This document shows, one piece after another, positions 9,908 through 19,088 of a DNA stretch of 43,204 bases. The notes under the pieces were generated by a model. It did no database searches. It was not told the origin of the DNA and saw only the letters and a program-made list of their open reading frames with translations. A program made the translations under genes and the position numbers. Source of the stretch: Flavobacterium sp. CF136 (lineage in GTDB: Bacteria > Bacteroidota > Bacteroidia > Flavobacteriales > Flavobacteriaceae); the NCBI RefSeq assembly GCF_000282055.1, contig NZ_AKJZ01000072.1:1-43204 (forward strand). Direction: 5' to 3'. Each line of letters opens with the position of its first letter. Within the stretch, counting starts at the first letter, position 1.

Positions 9908-9928
9908 TAATTGAAGCTGCTTCAATTA
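9908..9928. repeat. 21-bp perfect palindrome (10-bp arms, 1-base centre)
   Basis: The arms are TAATTGAAGC and GCTTCAATTA around a single T. There is no T-tract after it and no gene just upstream in either orientation, so an operator is more likely than a terminator (inference). Confidence 0.5.
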
Positions 9929-10237
9929 AATTGGCAGGCGTTATAATTTATTTTGTATGGTTGCCATTGCTGTCCTTTATTAGTTTTCGGAAAATTTTAA
10001 TGTTAAAATAACAAACAAAAAATTTACCTGAACATCTTTCCCAATGTTTTCTAAAAAGGAATTATCGAGGTTTTTCTTGAAAATATTTAGTTCTTCAAAA
10101 AGTAAAAATGTTCGTTGTTTGTTTTAAAACGACACTTTTTACATGGTTTTCTTTTCCAGGAATAGTGTACTCTACTTATTCGGATCATTTATAATTTTCA
10201 TAAAATAAATATCTTTTTTTCGATAAAATAAGTAAAA

Positions 10238-10255
10238 ACTGGTAGGTACTGGTAG
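10238..10255 (+). promoter_or_regulatory. Tandem ACTGGTAG direct repeat, 10-bp period
   Basis: Two copies of ACTGGTAG begin at 10238 and 10248, so they fall on the same face of the helix. They sit about 250 bases upstream of the susC start. A third copy is at 9892. The arrangement suits a regulator of the susC-susD operon; no such regulator gene is adjacent. Candidate only. Confidence 0.4.
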
Positions 10256-10504
10256 TTTTTGTAAGAATAATTGTTTTACTTTTAGTTTTTGCATATTTAA
10301 TAAAAAAATAGCAGAAATAATATATATCCTATTTAATTACATACGCTAAAATAGATATTTTGTTTTGTGGTATGTATTTGAATTGATTTAGATCTCCATT
10401 TCAATCTCTTCCTTTTATAACAGGATTGCTAATCTTTTGTCTTTCTAAAAGGAGAATTGATAACAAAAAAGTATTAAACAACTAATTTTTAAAACCCTGA
10501 ATTT

Positions 10505-13500
10505 ATGAAAAAAAAGAATGTTAATCGAATGAAAAATTTAGAATTTTTCATTAAATCTAAACTCGCACTGTCGATTTTTATTTTAATCTCATGCATTAGT
10601 ATGCAAGCTCAAAACACTATCACAGGAACACTTCGGGACAGTAAAACCAATCAAAAAATTCCGGGCGTGACTGTGACAATCAAAGGAAGTACGAATGCGA
10701 CCATAACAGATTTTGATGGAACTTATAAAATAAATGTAGCGGATTCAAAAGAAATTTTAGTTTTCACATACATTGGTTATACGACCATTGAAGAAGCAAT
10801 AAATGGCAGAGATGTTATTGATGTTTCACTAAATGAGGAAAGTAATGCATTAAATGAAGTTGTTATAATTGGATATGGCAGTGTAAAAAAAAGTGGTGCC
10901 ACCGGTGCTATAAGCAGCTTAAAAGCAAAGCAGCTTGATGCCCAGAGTAATACCAACCTGGGTAGTGCTATTCAAGGTAAGGTTGCAGGGGTTTCTGTAG
11001 AATCGGCAGGAGGAAGTCCTGGTTCCGGTACCAGAATTCAGATAAGAGGAGCGGGTTCATTAAACAATAACACTCCTTTGATTTTGGTAGATGATATTCA
11101 GGTTACATCTATGAATAGCCTGAGCCCAAGTGATATTGAATCCATCGAAGTTTTAAAAGATGCCGCTGCTGCTGCAATTTATGGCTCGAGAGCTGCAAAT
11201 GGTGTAATTATTATTACAACCAAGAATGGAAAAAAGGGGGATATCAAGGTCACTTTGGATGTATTTGGCGGGTTTGCCAGTGTAAGCAAAAAATTAAGCT
11301 TATTGAACCAGGAAGAATGGGCAAAAGTAAGTAATGCGGCATATACTGCAGCTGGAAAAGCACCATTGTATATTGCCCTTAATCCTGAAGTAGGCGGAGC
11401 CGGAGTTAATTATCAAGATGAAATTTTTACAACAGCACCCACTCAAAATTACTCTTTAGGATTTTTAGGAGGATCAGATAATTTAAAATACAGTATGTCC
11501 CTGAACTATTTTAATCAGGAGGGAATAATCAAAGAAACAAATTACGAACGTTTCAACATAAGAGTGAAATCAGATTATAAAAAGGGGATATTTAAGATAG
11601 GAGAAACAATTTTGTTAACCAAAGAAAAGAGAAAAGAATTACCGGGTGTTCCGGGACAAGGAAGAAATGTTTTGGGAAGTGCCATCACAATGATTCCCGG
11701 TTTTGCTATTTATGATGAAGATGCTATAGGAGGATATGGCGGAGCTTCCGGTCCTGTAACTGATATCTTTAATCCAGTAGCTGCATTAAATCTTTTTGAT
11801 GTAACAAGTGATACTTATCAAGCCTTATTAAATACGTATGTTGAAGCTGGTTTTTTTGACGGTTTCAAATATAAATTAAATTTTGGGGCAACTGTATCAG
11901 AATTAAAAAGAGATAATTATACGCCACGATATGAGGTTGGGGGATTCTTTAAAAACCTGGATAACGATTTGTCTCACTTAGACGAATTTAATCTTTATAC
12001 TCAGGTAGAAAACACCTTGAATTATACAAAATCTTTTGGTAAAAACTATGTGAATGTTTAGGCCGGATACACTATATATAATAATACTTTTAAATCAGTA
12101 ACAAGCTCTGTAAGCGGAATACCTGATAATATACATACGCTTTCCGGAGCAATACAGCCAGCCACAAGCGGGTATAATCGGGAAAATAATCTGGTTTCCT
12201 ATTTAGGGCGTGTAATATATTCTTATGACAGTAAATATACTTTATCAGCTACTATTAGACGTGATGGCTCGTCTCGATTTAGTCCAGATAATAAATGGGG
12301 AAATTTCCCTTCTGTTTCCGGAGCATGGGGTATAGGAAAAGAAACATTTTTCACGAATCAAAAGACTCCAATAACAGATTTGAAATTACGTGCCAGTTAT
12401 GGTATATTAGGAAATCAGGAAATTGGAGATTATCAATATTTAGGATTAATTACTTCGGGAATCAGCTATGGAGTTGGAGAGCCAAACACGTTATGGAATG
12501 GTAATATTCAAACAAATTCCCCAGCGGTTGGTTTAAAATGGGAGTCGACAGCAACTTCAGATGTTGGTTTAGATCTCGATTTATGGAATGGAAAACTGGA
12601 ATATACTTTTGACTATTTCAAAAAACAAACCTCTGATTTGCTTTTAAGAGTTCCAATTCCATTGTCTGTAGGATCAAATAATAATCCTTATACAAATGCT
12701 GGAAATGTATCAAATAAAGGATATGAAATGAGTTTGACATACAATGAAAAAATAAAAGATTTTAATTTCAGCATAACGGCAAATATTTCAAGTATCAAAA
12801 ACAACGTTGACGAACTTAGTACAGGAAGTCAAATAGTAGAAGGATCCAGTGGTTCATTTCATGGTGCTCCGGTAACATATAGTAAAGTTGGGTATCCTAT
12901 TTATTCTTTTTTTCTGGTGGCTACAGATGGATTATTCAGATCTCAGGCTGAAATTGATGCACACAGTAAAAACGGAACGCTTATTCAGCCAAATGCACAA
13001 GTTGGGGATATTAGATATATAGATTATAATGGCGACGGAGAAATTAATGGAGAAGACAGACAATATAAAGGAAGTGCTTTCCCTAAGTTTGAATATGGAT
13101 TGAGATTTCAGGGAGACTGGAGAGGGATTGATTGTACTATAGCTTTACAAGGAACCCACGGAAACAAGATTTATAATGGAAACAATACAGATCTTGAAAC
13201 CGTAAGAGCGAATATTAACTATGCCAGTTCAACATTAGATTCCTTTACTTTTAATCCTAATTCAAATTTCCCGAGATTGGATATTGATGACAAAAATAAT
13301 AACAGCGCAGATTATTCTGATCGTTTTCTTGAAGATGGTTCTTATCTCAGAATCAAAACTATTCAGGTTGGATATACAATACCAAACAGTATAACAAAAC
13401 AAGCAGCTGTCGATAAATGCAGAATTTATCTTGCAGGAGACAACCTTTACACTTTTACTAAATATAAAGGTTACAATCCAGATGTGTCTGCAGATGCATT

Positions 13501-13576
13501 GGGAGGAAGAGGGATCGATTATAAATCATATCCATTAAGCAAGACTATACTTTTTGGTATGCAAATTAACTTTTAA
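10505..13576 (+). pseudogene. susC: SusC/RagA-family TonB-linked outer-membrane protein, interrupted by an in-frame amber codon
   Basis: The frame runs 1023 codons, normal for SusC, but is broken by TAG at 12059-12061 (codon 519). The first part has a signal peptide (about 1-36, ending ISMQAQ) and a carboxypeptidase-regulatory-like domain (ITGTLRDSKTNQKIPGVTV). It also has the SusC linker NEVVIIGYGSVKKS, a plug (IQIRGAGSLNNNTPLILVDD) and early barrel strands. After the stop the same frame continues without a shift: AGYTIYNNT, then the SusC hallmark RRDGSSRFSPDNKWG, to a C-terminal phenylalanine (FGMQINF). Only one base change (for example CAG or TTG to TAG) is needed to explain it. It could be a recent nonsense mutation, a sequence error or readthrough. 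The susD gene follows after 11 bases. An alternative start is the ninth codon. Confidence 0.9.
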
Positions 13577-13587
13577 ACAGAGAAAAA

Positions 13588-15105
13588 ATGAAAAAGAAAT
13601 CAATTATATTTTATTTAATGTCAGGACTTGTATTATTAAGTTCTTGTGATACTAACCTTGAATTGGAAAATCCAAGTGAACAGACAACAACCTCTTTTTG
13701 GAAAACCCCCGAAGATCTTGAATCCGGACTGGCAACGGTTTACAATACTCTTGTAGACAATAATAATGCAGGGTATTGGGAAATACAGGCAATGCAGCTT
13801 AAAGAGAACAGGACAGAAAATTTTGTTGCCAGAAATGATGTGCAGGATCGTTATGCTGTTTCTTTTTATAAGAATGATGCAGGTACAAAGCTTACAGGAG
13901 AGATATTCAAAGCGCTCTACATTGGAATTTTTCGCGCCAATCAGGTAATTACTTATGCACCACAAATTACAAACATTGACGAAACCAAAAGAGAACAATT
14001 AGTAGCAGAAGCTGCCTTTTTAAGAGGATTGAATTATTTTAATTTGGTTAATGAGTATGGAAGTGTGCCTATTGTTACAGATTTAGTAGAAACTCAAGCT
14101 GATTATTTTAAGTCAAAATCTACTGAAGCTGAAGTTTGGAACCAAGTTATAGCCGACTTTCAATTTGCAGCCAATAGTGCTTTGCCGGAAAACTATCCAA
14201 CTACCCTTAGAGGCAGAGTGACAAAGAATGCTGCAATCGCCTTTTTAGGCAAAACCTATTTGTACATGAAAGATTGGGCAAAAGCCGAAGAGCAATTTAA
14301 TAAGTTAGTAAATAACGAAGCTTCAAATGGATATGGTCTTCTGGATAATTACGCTGAATTATTTGATGGTAAACATGAAAATAGTAAAGAATCTGTTTTT
14401 GAAATTCAGTTTAGCAAAGTAGGTGGTTCGACTATTTGGGGAGGAACACCAGCCGAAAGAACCAGAGCAACAACTATGGCTCAGGAGTGTGCCCCTGGTG
14501 AAGTAGGTGGATGGAATGAATTATTGCCTACAACAGTATTACTAAATGCAATGACAAGTGAGAAAACCGTTAGTGGTGAATTTGACCCAAGAGCCCTGGC
14601 TACTTTGGCATGGAATTACCCTGGCTGTATTTTTTATAATTCAGATTTTGCATCAAAGTTCGGAGCAAATGCAATATGGATCAGGAAAAATCAAAATTGG
14701 TGGAATAATGATGAGGGAGATTGGAAATCTGAATTGAATGAATACGCAATGCGTTACGCAGATGTTCTTTTAATGCTTGCCGAAGCAAAAACAATGCAAG
14801 GAAAGGTGTCCGAGGCAATACCTTTGGTTAAAAGAATCAGGGATAGGGCGAAGCTGGCAGATATTTCAATGGCAGGCTGGTCTGAAGCTCAAATGATGAC
14901 TGAGATTATGCATCAAAGAAATGTTGAGTTTGCCCGTGAAGGACTACATTTTTTCGATTTAAGAAGATGGGGAACCCTGGAGACAGTAATCAAAGCGAGT
15001 CAGGTAGGTGGATACCAACTTTTCACTACTAAATTCTCGTATTATCCAATTCCACAAAGTGAATTGAATAATAATCCAAATATGACTCAAAACGCACCTT
15101 GGTAA
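13588..15105 (+). CDS. susD: SusD/RagB-family nutrient-binding outer-membrane lipoprotein
   Basis: This 505-residue surface lipoprotein would cap the SusC barrel and bind the substrate. A type II signal peptide ends at Cys20 (SGLVLLSSC), followed by acidic and polar residues. The N-terminal SusD-like domain (about 22-220) contains FWKTPEDLESGLATVYNTL and the TPR-like helices around EQLVAEAAFLRGLNYFNLV. The C-terminal RagB/SusD domain includes YAMRYADVLLMLAEAKTMQG and QRNVEFAREGLHFFDLRRWG, strong signatures of the family. It follows the interrupted susC gene by 11 bases in one operon. There is no glycoside hydrolase or peptidase gene nearby to indicate the substrate. It shows no sign of decay. 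Confidence 0.95.
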   Translation: MKKKSIIFYLMSGLVLLSSCDTNLELENPSEQTTTSFWKTPEDLESGLATVYNTLVDNNNAGYWEIQAMQLKENRTENFVARNDVQDRYAVSFYKNDAGTKLTGEIFKALYIGIFRANQVITYAPQITNIDETKREQLVAEAAFLRGLNYFNLVNEYGSVPIVTDLVETQADYFKSKSTEAEVWNQVIADFQFAANSALPENYPTTLRGRVTKNAAIAFLGKTYLYMKDWAKAEEQFNKLVNNEASNGYGLLDNYAELFDGKHENSKESVFEIQFSKVGGSTIWGGTPAERTRATTMAQECAPGEVGGWNELLPTTVLLNAMTSEKTVSGEFDPRALATLAWNYPGCIFYNSDFASKFGANAIWIRKNQNWWNNDEGDWKSELNEYAMRYADVLLMLAEAKTMQGKVSEAIPLVKRIRDRAKLADISMAGWSEAQMMTEIMHQRNVEFAREGLHFFDLRRWGTLETVIKASQVGGYQLFTTKFSYYPIPQSELNNNPNMTQNAPW

Positions 15106-15146
15106 GTAGTTTTATTTGTTTAAATCGTTAGTTTCTCATAAGTGTC

Positions 15147-15185
15147 TGGCAAATGACTGATTCGCATTGAATCAATCATTTGTCA
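15147..15185 (+). terminator. 17-bp hairpin after susD, possible terminator
   Basis: The arms TGGCAAATGACTGATTC and GAATCAATCATTTGTCA pair over 17 positions, counting two G-T wobbles in total, around a 5-base loop. No T-run follows directly. It may be a processing or stabilising stem at the susD mRNA 3' end rather than an intrinsic terminator. Confidence 0.45.
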
Positions 15186-15469
15186 TCTCTTATGATTGAA
15201 ATTTCCGTACCTTCAAACTTGGAATTAGTTGGATACAAAATCCCAATTTACACTAATAAATCCAGTAGAACAGAGGTGAAAAATAGAACGATACAGGGGT
15301 TAATAATGTTAATAATAATTGCTATGAAAGAAAAACCAGAGTTCTATTTTAATAAAAAATGTGTTTTCATTTTGTGTCTTAGATAATAACTTCAGATACA
15401 GCGAAAGTGACTAAACGTATTGTGGTAAATAAAAAACGATAATAAATTTAATTGCCTTTATTTATTTTA

Positions 15470-15497
15470 AAAACATCCCCAATTGGAGATGTTTTTT
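15470..15497 (+). terminator. Intrinsic terminator
   Basis: The stem AAAACATC/GATGTTTT, with an inner CC/GG pair around AATT and one C-A mismatch, is followed by a run of six T on the plus strand. It lies about 365 bases after susD. The bases before it are AT-rich enough that it could also serve the minus-strand gene, though that gene's end is 110 bases away and the orientation fits the plus strand. Confidence 0.7.
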
Positions 15498-15609
15498 ATT
15501 AAGCCTTATAAGTTATAGCTGGTTGAAAGAGGTACAATATCAGCTGTTAAATTTAATATTGATATTACATTAACCCCTTAAAATTCAGGTAATTATTAAA
15601 GTTTTTATT

Positions 15610-17517
15610 TTAGTTACCGGTTTGATAGCGTTGCATAAAGTCATTAGCCTTACTATCGTCACCCAGATTATGATAAGTGACGGCAAGGTAATAAAGCGCC
15701 ATTCTTTGAGAGGGATTAATTAGGAAGGCTTGTTCAAATGCAGGTATGGCTGCCCTGAAGTTGGAGCCTGCAGCTAATGAATTTCCGTAATTCATCCAGA
15801 GTTCTGCATTATCAGGATATGCTATTGTTCCTAACTTAAACATGGCAGCTGCCTGCTTAAATTGTTTTGCGGCAAAAAAGGCGACACCAATCCTTGCATG
15901 TGTATTTTCATTGTATACGTTATTTTGCAGCGCTTGTTTGTACAAAACAACCGCACTGTCAGACTGCTTTAATTTAAGATAGGTATCAGCAAGACTCAGT
16001 CTGGTCTGGTCATCATTTTTAATACGTAATGCCTCCTTTAATAAGTTTGCAGCAGTACTATAATTTTGGAGATAGTAATTTGAAATACCCAGATTTGCTT
16101 TAATGTCTGCGTTTTTCTGATCCAGTTTATTTGCCAGGCTTAACTTTTCGTAAGCTTTATTCAGGCTGTCATTATTGTTGCTTATTGCATGGTTTAAAAG
16201 TGTCGTTCCATAGTTGTATTGAGCCCTGGCACTATTGGGTACATTTTTGGAATGAGCAGCAAACAGTATATCGTTACTTTTCCAGGCCATGTTATTAGCG
16301 TGCGTTAACATCCCTAAAACTAGAGCGATTCCTAAAATTGCAACAGAGACTATGCCTGCTTTTCGGGTTCTTAAGTTATTGGTTAATTCAAAAGATATAT
16401 AACAGATTGCCAATAATAAACCAAGCAGGGGAATAAACATAAACCTGTCGGCCATAGTTGCCCCAATAGTGAATAAGAGGTTGCTTGTTAGAAATGAGGT
16501 TATAAAGAAAAACAGGATGCCAAAGCTTACTATTGGTTTTTTCTTAAAATAGTAGACCGCAGTAATTAATAGTGCAGATAAAGCAATCAAAGCTACCCAG
16601 AACTCTGCACTCATAAATGTCGCACATGGTATTTGCGGATAAGAATAATCATAGGACATACCTACAGGGTAAAAAAAGTGAAACAGGTTCTTTCCTAAAA
16701 TAGTAATGGCTGTTAGTTTCTGGGTTATCCAACCGTTGCAGGCTAAAATAGAATTGTCTGCATAGGTATATTTCACGACCGGAGAGCCGCTATTAATTAC
16801 CCATGTTCTGATCAATAGCCAAATCGCCGCTGTAATAATTAAAGGCAAAACAGTTTTAAATGCATGATTTAAACTTTGTTTCTTAATCTGTATTAATAGT
16901 AAAAACCAAACCGGTATAAATGCAATTGCGCCTTCTTTGGAAAGCAGCGCCAGGAAAAAGAATAAACAGCTTTGCCAGCTGTAGTTCTCTTTCTTTAAGA
17001 GCCAGTTAGTGGAAAGGATGAAAAAGAGTAAAGTTAGTATTTCGTCCAGGCTTTTTATGTTAGCAACAACTTCCGTATGCAGTGGATGCAGTGCAAATAA
17101 CAGTGCAATGCAAAAGGGTAGCCATTTATTTGTTCCTGCCAATAAACGATTTAACATATTATACAGGACAAATACTGTAAGTGTATATAGGGTCACCTGT
17201 ACAAAATGAAAAAAAGCAGGGTTTCCAGAAAACAACATCCATTCTACTGCAAATACAATCAAAGATAAGGGACGATATAAGCCACTATTAGTATCCCAAT
17301 ATCCTTTCCAATAGAATGTTGTAAAGATATCACCAAAACCCGCAAAGCCTTTTTTTACAAACAAATTTTTTGTAATTACAGCTTCATCATCCAATACAAA
17401 GCCATGGCTTATAGTGTTGCAGTAAACTAAAAAACACCCTATTAAAAGCAGGTATGGGAGGTATGTTGCATAAGGTACATCCTGTGGATAATTTTCACTA
17501 TTGGAAATTGTCTTCAT
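15610..17517 (-). CDS. Multi-pass membrane GT-C-like protein with C-terminal TPR repeats (TMTC-like)
   Basis: This 635-residue protein starts with a membrane helix (about 19-37) and a first loop carrying the acidic motif LDDEAVI. That position is where GT-C lipid-sugar-dependent glycosyltransferases keep catalytic acids. About ten further hydrophobic segments extend to residue about 400. The C-terminal 230 residues are tetratricopeptide repeats (e.g. ARAQYNYGTTLLNHA, ADIKANLGISNYYLQNY, AELWMNYGNSLAAG). This layout resembles the TMTC family of O-mannosyltransferases, so a role in protein or surface glycan glycosylation is likely but unproven. It runs divergently from a polyprenyl-phosphate-sugar synthase-like gene, which would supply the donor (inference). 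Confidence 0.78.
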   Translation of the reverse strand: MKTISNSENYPQDVPYATYLPYLLLIGCFLVYCNTISHGFVLDDEAVITKNLFVKKGFAGFGDIFTTFYWKGYWDTNSGLYRPLSLIVFAVEWMLFSGNPAFFHFVQVTLYTLTVFVLYNMLNRLLAGTNKWLPFCIALLFALHPLHTEVVANIKSLDEILTLLFFILSTNWLLKKENYSWQSCLFFFLALLSKEGAIAFIPVWFLLLIQIKKQSLNHAFKTVLPLIITAAIWLLIRTWVINSGSPVVKYTYADNSILACNGWITQKLTAITILGKNLFHFFYPVGMSYDYSYPQIPCATFMSAEFWVALIALSALLITAVYYFKKKPIVSFGILFFFITSFLTSNLLFTIGATMADRFMFIPLLGLLLAICYISFELTNNLRTRKAGIVSVAILGIALVLGMLTHANNMAWKSNDILFAAHSKNVPNSARAQYNYGTTLLNHAISNNNDSLNKAYEKLSLANKLDQKNADIKANLGISNYYLQNYSTAANLLKEALRIKNDDQTRLSLADTYLKLKQSDSAVVLYKQALQNNVYNENTHARIGVAFFAAKQFKQAAAMFKLGTIAYPDNAELWMNYGNSLAAGSNFRAAIPAFEQAFLINPSQRMALYYLAVTYHNLGDDSKANDFMQRYQTGN

Positions 17518-17821
17518 TTTGGTTTATATAAAGTGTTAAAGTGTTAAAATCTTAAATGGGGCACTGTTTTTTTACCATACAACAAGTTGAACTAACGAAA
17601 TTAAATAAAAAATTTGGTAACTGATATTTAATATAAAATTTTGCTATGATACATATTTACTTTAAACTTGTAAAAAGATTCATCATAATTTCAACATAAA
17701 AAAGAAGTGTTTTTATAACTATTGATTTTATATTCACACTTTATTATTTTTTCAGATCTTATAAAAATCTGATATTTACATTTTGATATGCTTTCATAAC
17801 TTGTACATTACCGGATCAATA
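17518..17821. other. Divergent promoter region between the two glycosylation genes
   Basis: An AT-rich, gene-free gap of 304 bases. A short direct repeat, AAGTGTTA twice, lies at about 17530-17547, close to the minus-strand start. No full TAnnTTTG box was seen; TACATTTTG near 17777 is the nearest approach for the plus-strand gene. Confidence 0.35.
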
Positions 17822-18538
17822 ATGAAAAAACTTTCTATAATTATCCCTGTTTTTAATGAAGCCAAAACAGTTTGTTTAATCCTGGATAAAATAAAAGCCG
17901 CTGTTTTAACAGGTGGCATGACCAAAGAGATCATAATAATTGATGATTGCTCTACTGACGCAACAGCAGAAGAGATTGAAAATTATAGATCCCAAAACCC
18001 TGAATTAAAAATGTCGTTTTTCAGACACATAAAAAATCAAGGAAAGGGCGCTGCATTGCATACAGGGATTAAACAGGCTACAGGTGATTACATTATTGTT
18101 CAGGATGCTGATTTAGAATATGATCCTAATGAATATAATATTCTTTTAAAGCCTGCACTTGATGGTCATGCTGATGTAGTATATGGTTCCCGCTTTATGG
18201 GCGGAAATGCACACAGGGTATTGTTTTTCTGGCATACCATAGGCAACAGATTCCTCACTTTCCTGTCAAATATGTTTACCAACCTGAACCTGACAGATAT
18301 GGAAACATGCTATAAATTGTTTAATGCTAAAATGTTACAATCATTGGTACTTAAAGAAAAGCGTTTTGGCTTTGAACCCGAAGTAACCGCTAAGATATCC
18401 CGCATCAGAAAAATAAGGATATACGAAGTAGGAATTTCCTATTACGGAAGAACATATGATGAAGGAAAAAAAATCAAATGGAAAGACGGATGCCACGCTA
18501 TTTATTGTATTCTGAAATATGGTGCATTACGATTGTAA
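17822..18538 (+). CDS. GT2-family glycosyltransferase, dolichol-phosphate-mannose-synthase-like
   Basis: I chose the ATG at 17822 (238 residues) because the family begins with MKKLSIIIPVFNEAKTV; the open frame upstream to 17783 adds an unrelated 13 residues. It is a GT-A-fold enzyme that would transfer a sugar from a nucleotide donor to a polyprenyl phosphate. Visible motifs are the nucleotide-binding IIDDCSTDATAEE and the DXD-type QDADLEYDPNEY. The acceptor-side VVYGSRFMGG and ETCYKLFNA...KRFGFEPEVTAK are also present. There is no C-terminal membrane domain, so it is the soluble or peripheral type. Paired divergently with the GT-C/TPR gene, it may make the lipid-linked sugar that enzyme uses (inference). 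Confidence 0.9.
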   Translation: MKKLSIIIPVFNEAKTVCLILDKIKAAVLTGGMTKEIIIIDDCSTDATAEEIENYRSQNPELKMSFFRHIKNQGKGAALHTGIKQATGDYIIVQDADLEYDPNEYNILLKPALDGHADVVYGSRFMGGNAHRVLFFWHTIGNRFLTFLSNMFTNLNLTDMETCYKLFNAKMLQSLVLKEKRFGFEPEVTAKISRIRKIRIYEVGISYYGRTYDEGKKIKWKDGCHAIYCILKYGALRL

Positions 18539-18901
18539 TTGTATAAACCCCATATATGGATTATCGCTAGTATGGGTTAACTTTTCAGGATACTGAAGCT
18601 CAGGAAAACACTCTATACGTTTAATAAAAATGCTCCAAAGTGTTTTTAGAAAATGAATATATTTTAATATTTGCAAACTCTCATTTCAGAGTCTGAAGAA
18701 AGGTTTTTTCTATAACTGTATTTTTGTTTTGTAAATCATATCTCCTTTTCCTTCGCATCTCTCTTCAAAAAATGACGTACTTGAATGTCAGCTAATTTAT
18801 TAAGAAAGTTTACTGTTTTCTGTTGGAATTCGAACCTATACAATGACGACAATCAATACAATGATGAATTTTATGAAAAATAAAAAATAGTCAAACCATA
18901 A
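18539..18901. other. Intergenic region, no gene seen
   Basis: No supported frame on either strand. An imperfect AACCCC...GGGTT stem just after the glycosyltransferase gene (about 18546-18580) could help end its transcript, but it has a bulge and only four T after it. A nine-base match to a tRNA T-loop near 18832 is noted and rejected. Confidence 0.45.
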
Positions 18902-18935
18902 AAAAGCCTGTAAAAACAAGTGTTTACAGGCTTTT
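18902..18935. terminator. Bidirectional intrinsic terminator
   Basis: A perfect 13-bp stem (AAAAGCCTGTAAA / TTTACAGGCTTTT) with an 8-base loop. On the minus strand it ends in a run of six T, ten bases after the tRNA 3' end, so it mainly terminates the tRNA transcript. On the plus strand it could stop read-through from the glycosyltransferase gene. Confidence 0.88.
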
Positions 18936-18945
18936 AATTTTCTTG

Positions 18946-19019
18946 TGACCGCGACAGGGTTCGAACCTGCAACCCTCAGAGTCGAAATCTGATATTCTAT
19001 CCAGTTGAACTACGCAGTC
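18946..19019 (-). tRNA. tRNA-Arg (anticodon UCG)
   Basis: The 74-base minus-strand sequence folds as a cloverleaf. The acceptor GACTGCG pairs with CGCGGTC (one G-T wobble), discriminator A. The D-arm is GTTC/GAAT, and the anticodon stem TCAGA/TCTGA encloses loop TTTCGAC, giving anticodon TCG. A 5-base variable loop and T-arm GCAGG-TTCGAAC-CCTGT follow. CCA is not encoded. It reads CGA and, by wobble, other CGN codons. A terminator follows directly. Confidence 0.95.
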
Positions 19020-19039
19020 TTTTTGATTATAGATATTGA

Positions 19040-19079
19040 TTTTAGAGTTCAGATTCAATCTAAAATCTGAACTCTAAAA
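19040..19079. repeat. 16-bp perfect inverted repeat between yqeY and tRNA-Arg
   Basis: The arms TTTTAGAGTTCAGATT and AATCTGAACTCTAAAA are separated by 8 bases. The stem starts nine bases after the yqeY stop codon and ends 20 bases before the tRNA 5' end. No T-run follows on the minus strand, so it may be a processing stem in a shared yqeY-tRNA transcript rather than a terminator (inference). Confidence 0.7.
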
Positions 19080-19088
19080 CTAAAAATT

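Larger units (their letters stand above)
9512..10504. other. Long non-coding leader upstream of susC
   Basis: Nearly 1 kb without a gene I can support on either strand. It contains a 21-bp palindrome and three ACTGGTAG words (listed separately) and becomes very AT-rich towards susC. It may include a decayed gene at 9540-9800, where base composition is closer to coding, but translations give only short fragments that I do not recognise. Confidence 0.5.
15106..15609. other. Convergent intergenic region downstream of susD
   Basis: The gap separates susD (+) from the TPR protein gene (-). It contains a long hairpin right after susD and a clear terminator at 15470-15497. A 68-codon frame at 15180-15386 overlaps the hairpin and has no recognisable product, so I do not call it. 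Confidence 0.5.

Noticed and set aside
10351..10380. TTTTG and TGTATTTG words upstream of susC as a promoter
   Set aside because: Spacing between the two elements is about 10 bases, far below the 17-23 expected, and the -7 word departs from TAnnTTTG.
12295..12504. Short frames around the C-terminal part of susC
   Set aside because: Shadow or internal-start readings of the single susC frame interrupted at 12059.
15180..15386. 68-codon frame downstream of susD
   Set aside because: Begins inside a strong hairpin and has no recognisable product; more likely 3' untranslated region.
18826..18850. tRNA-like AGGTTCGAA match about 100 bases past the tRNA-Arg
   Set aside because: The nine-base match to the T-loop does not extend into a paired stem, so it is neither a tRNA nor a convincing attachment-site duplicate.
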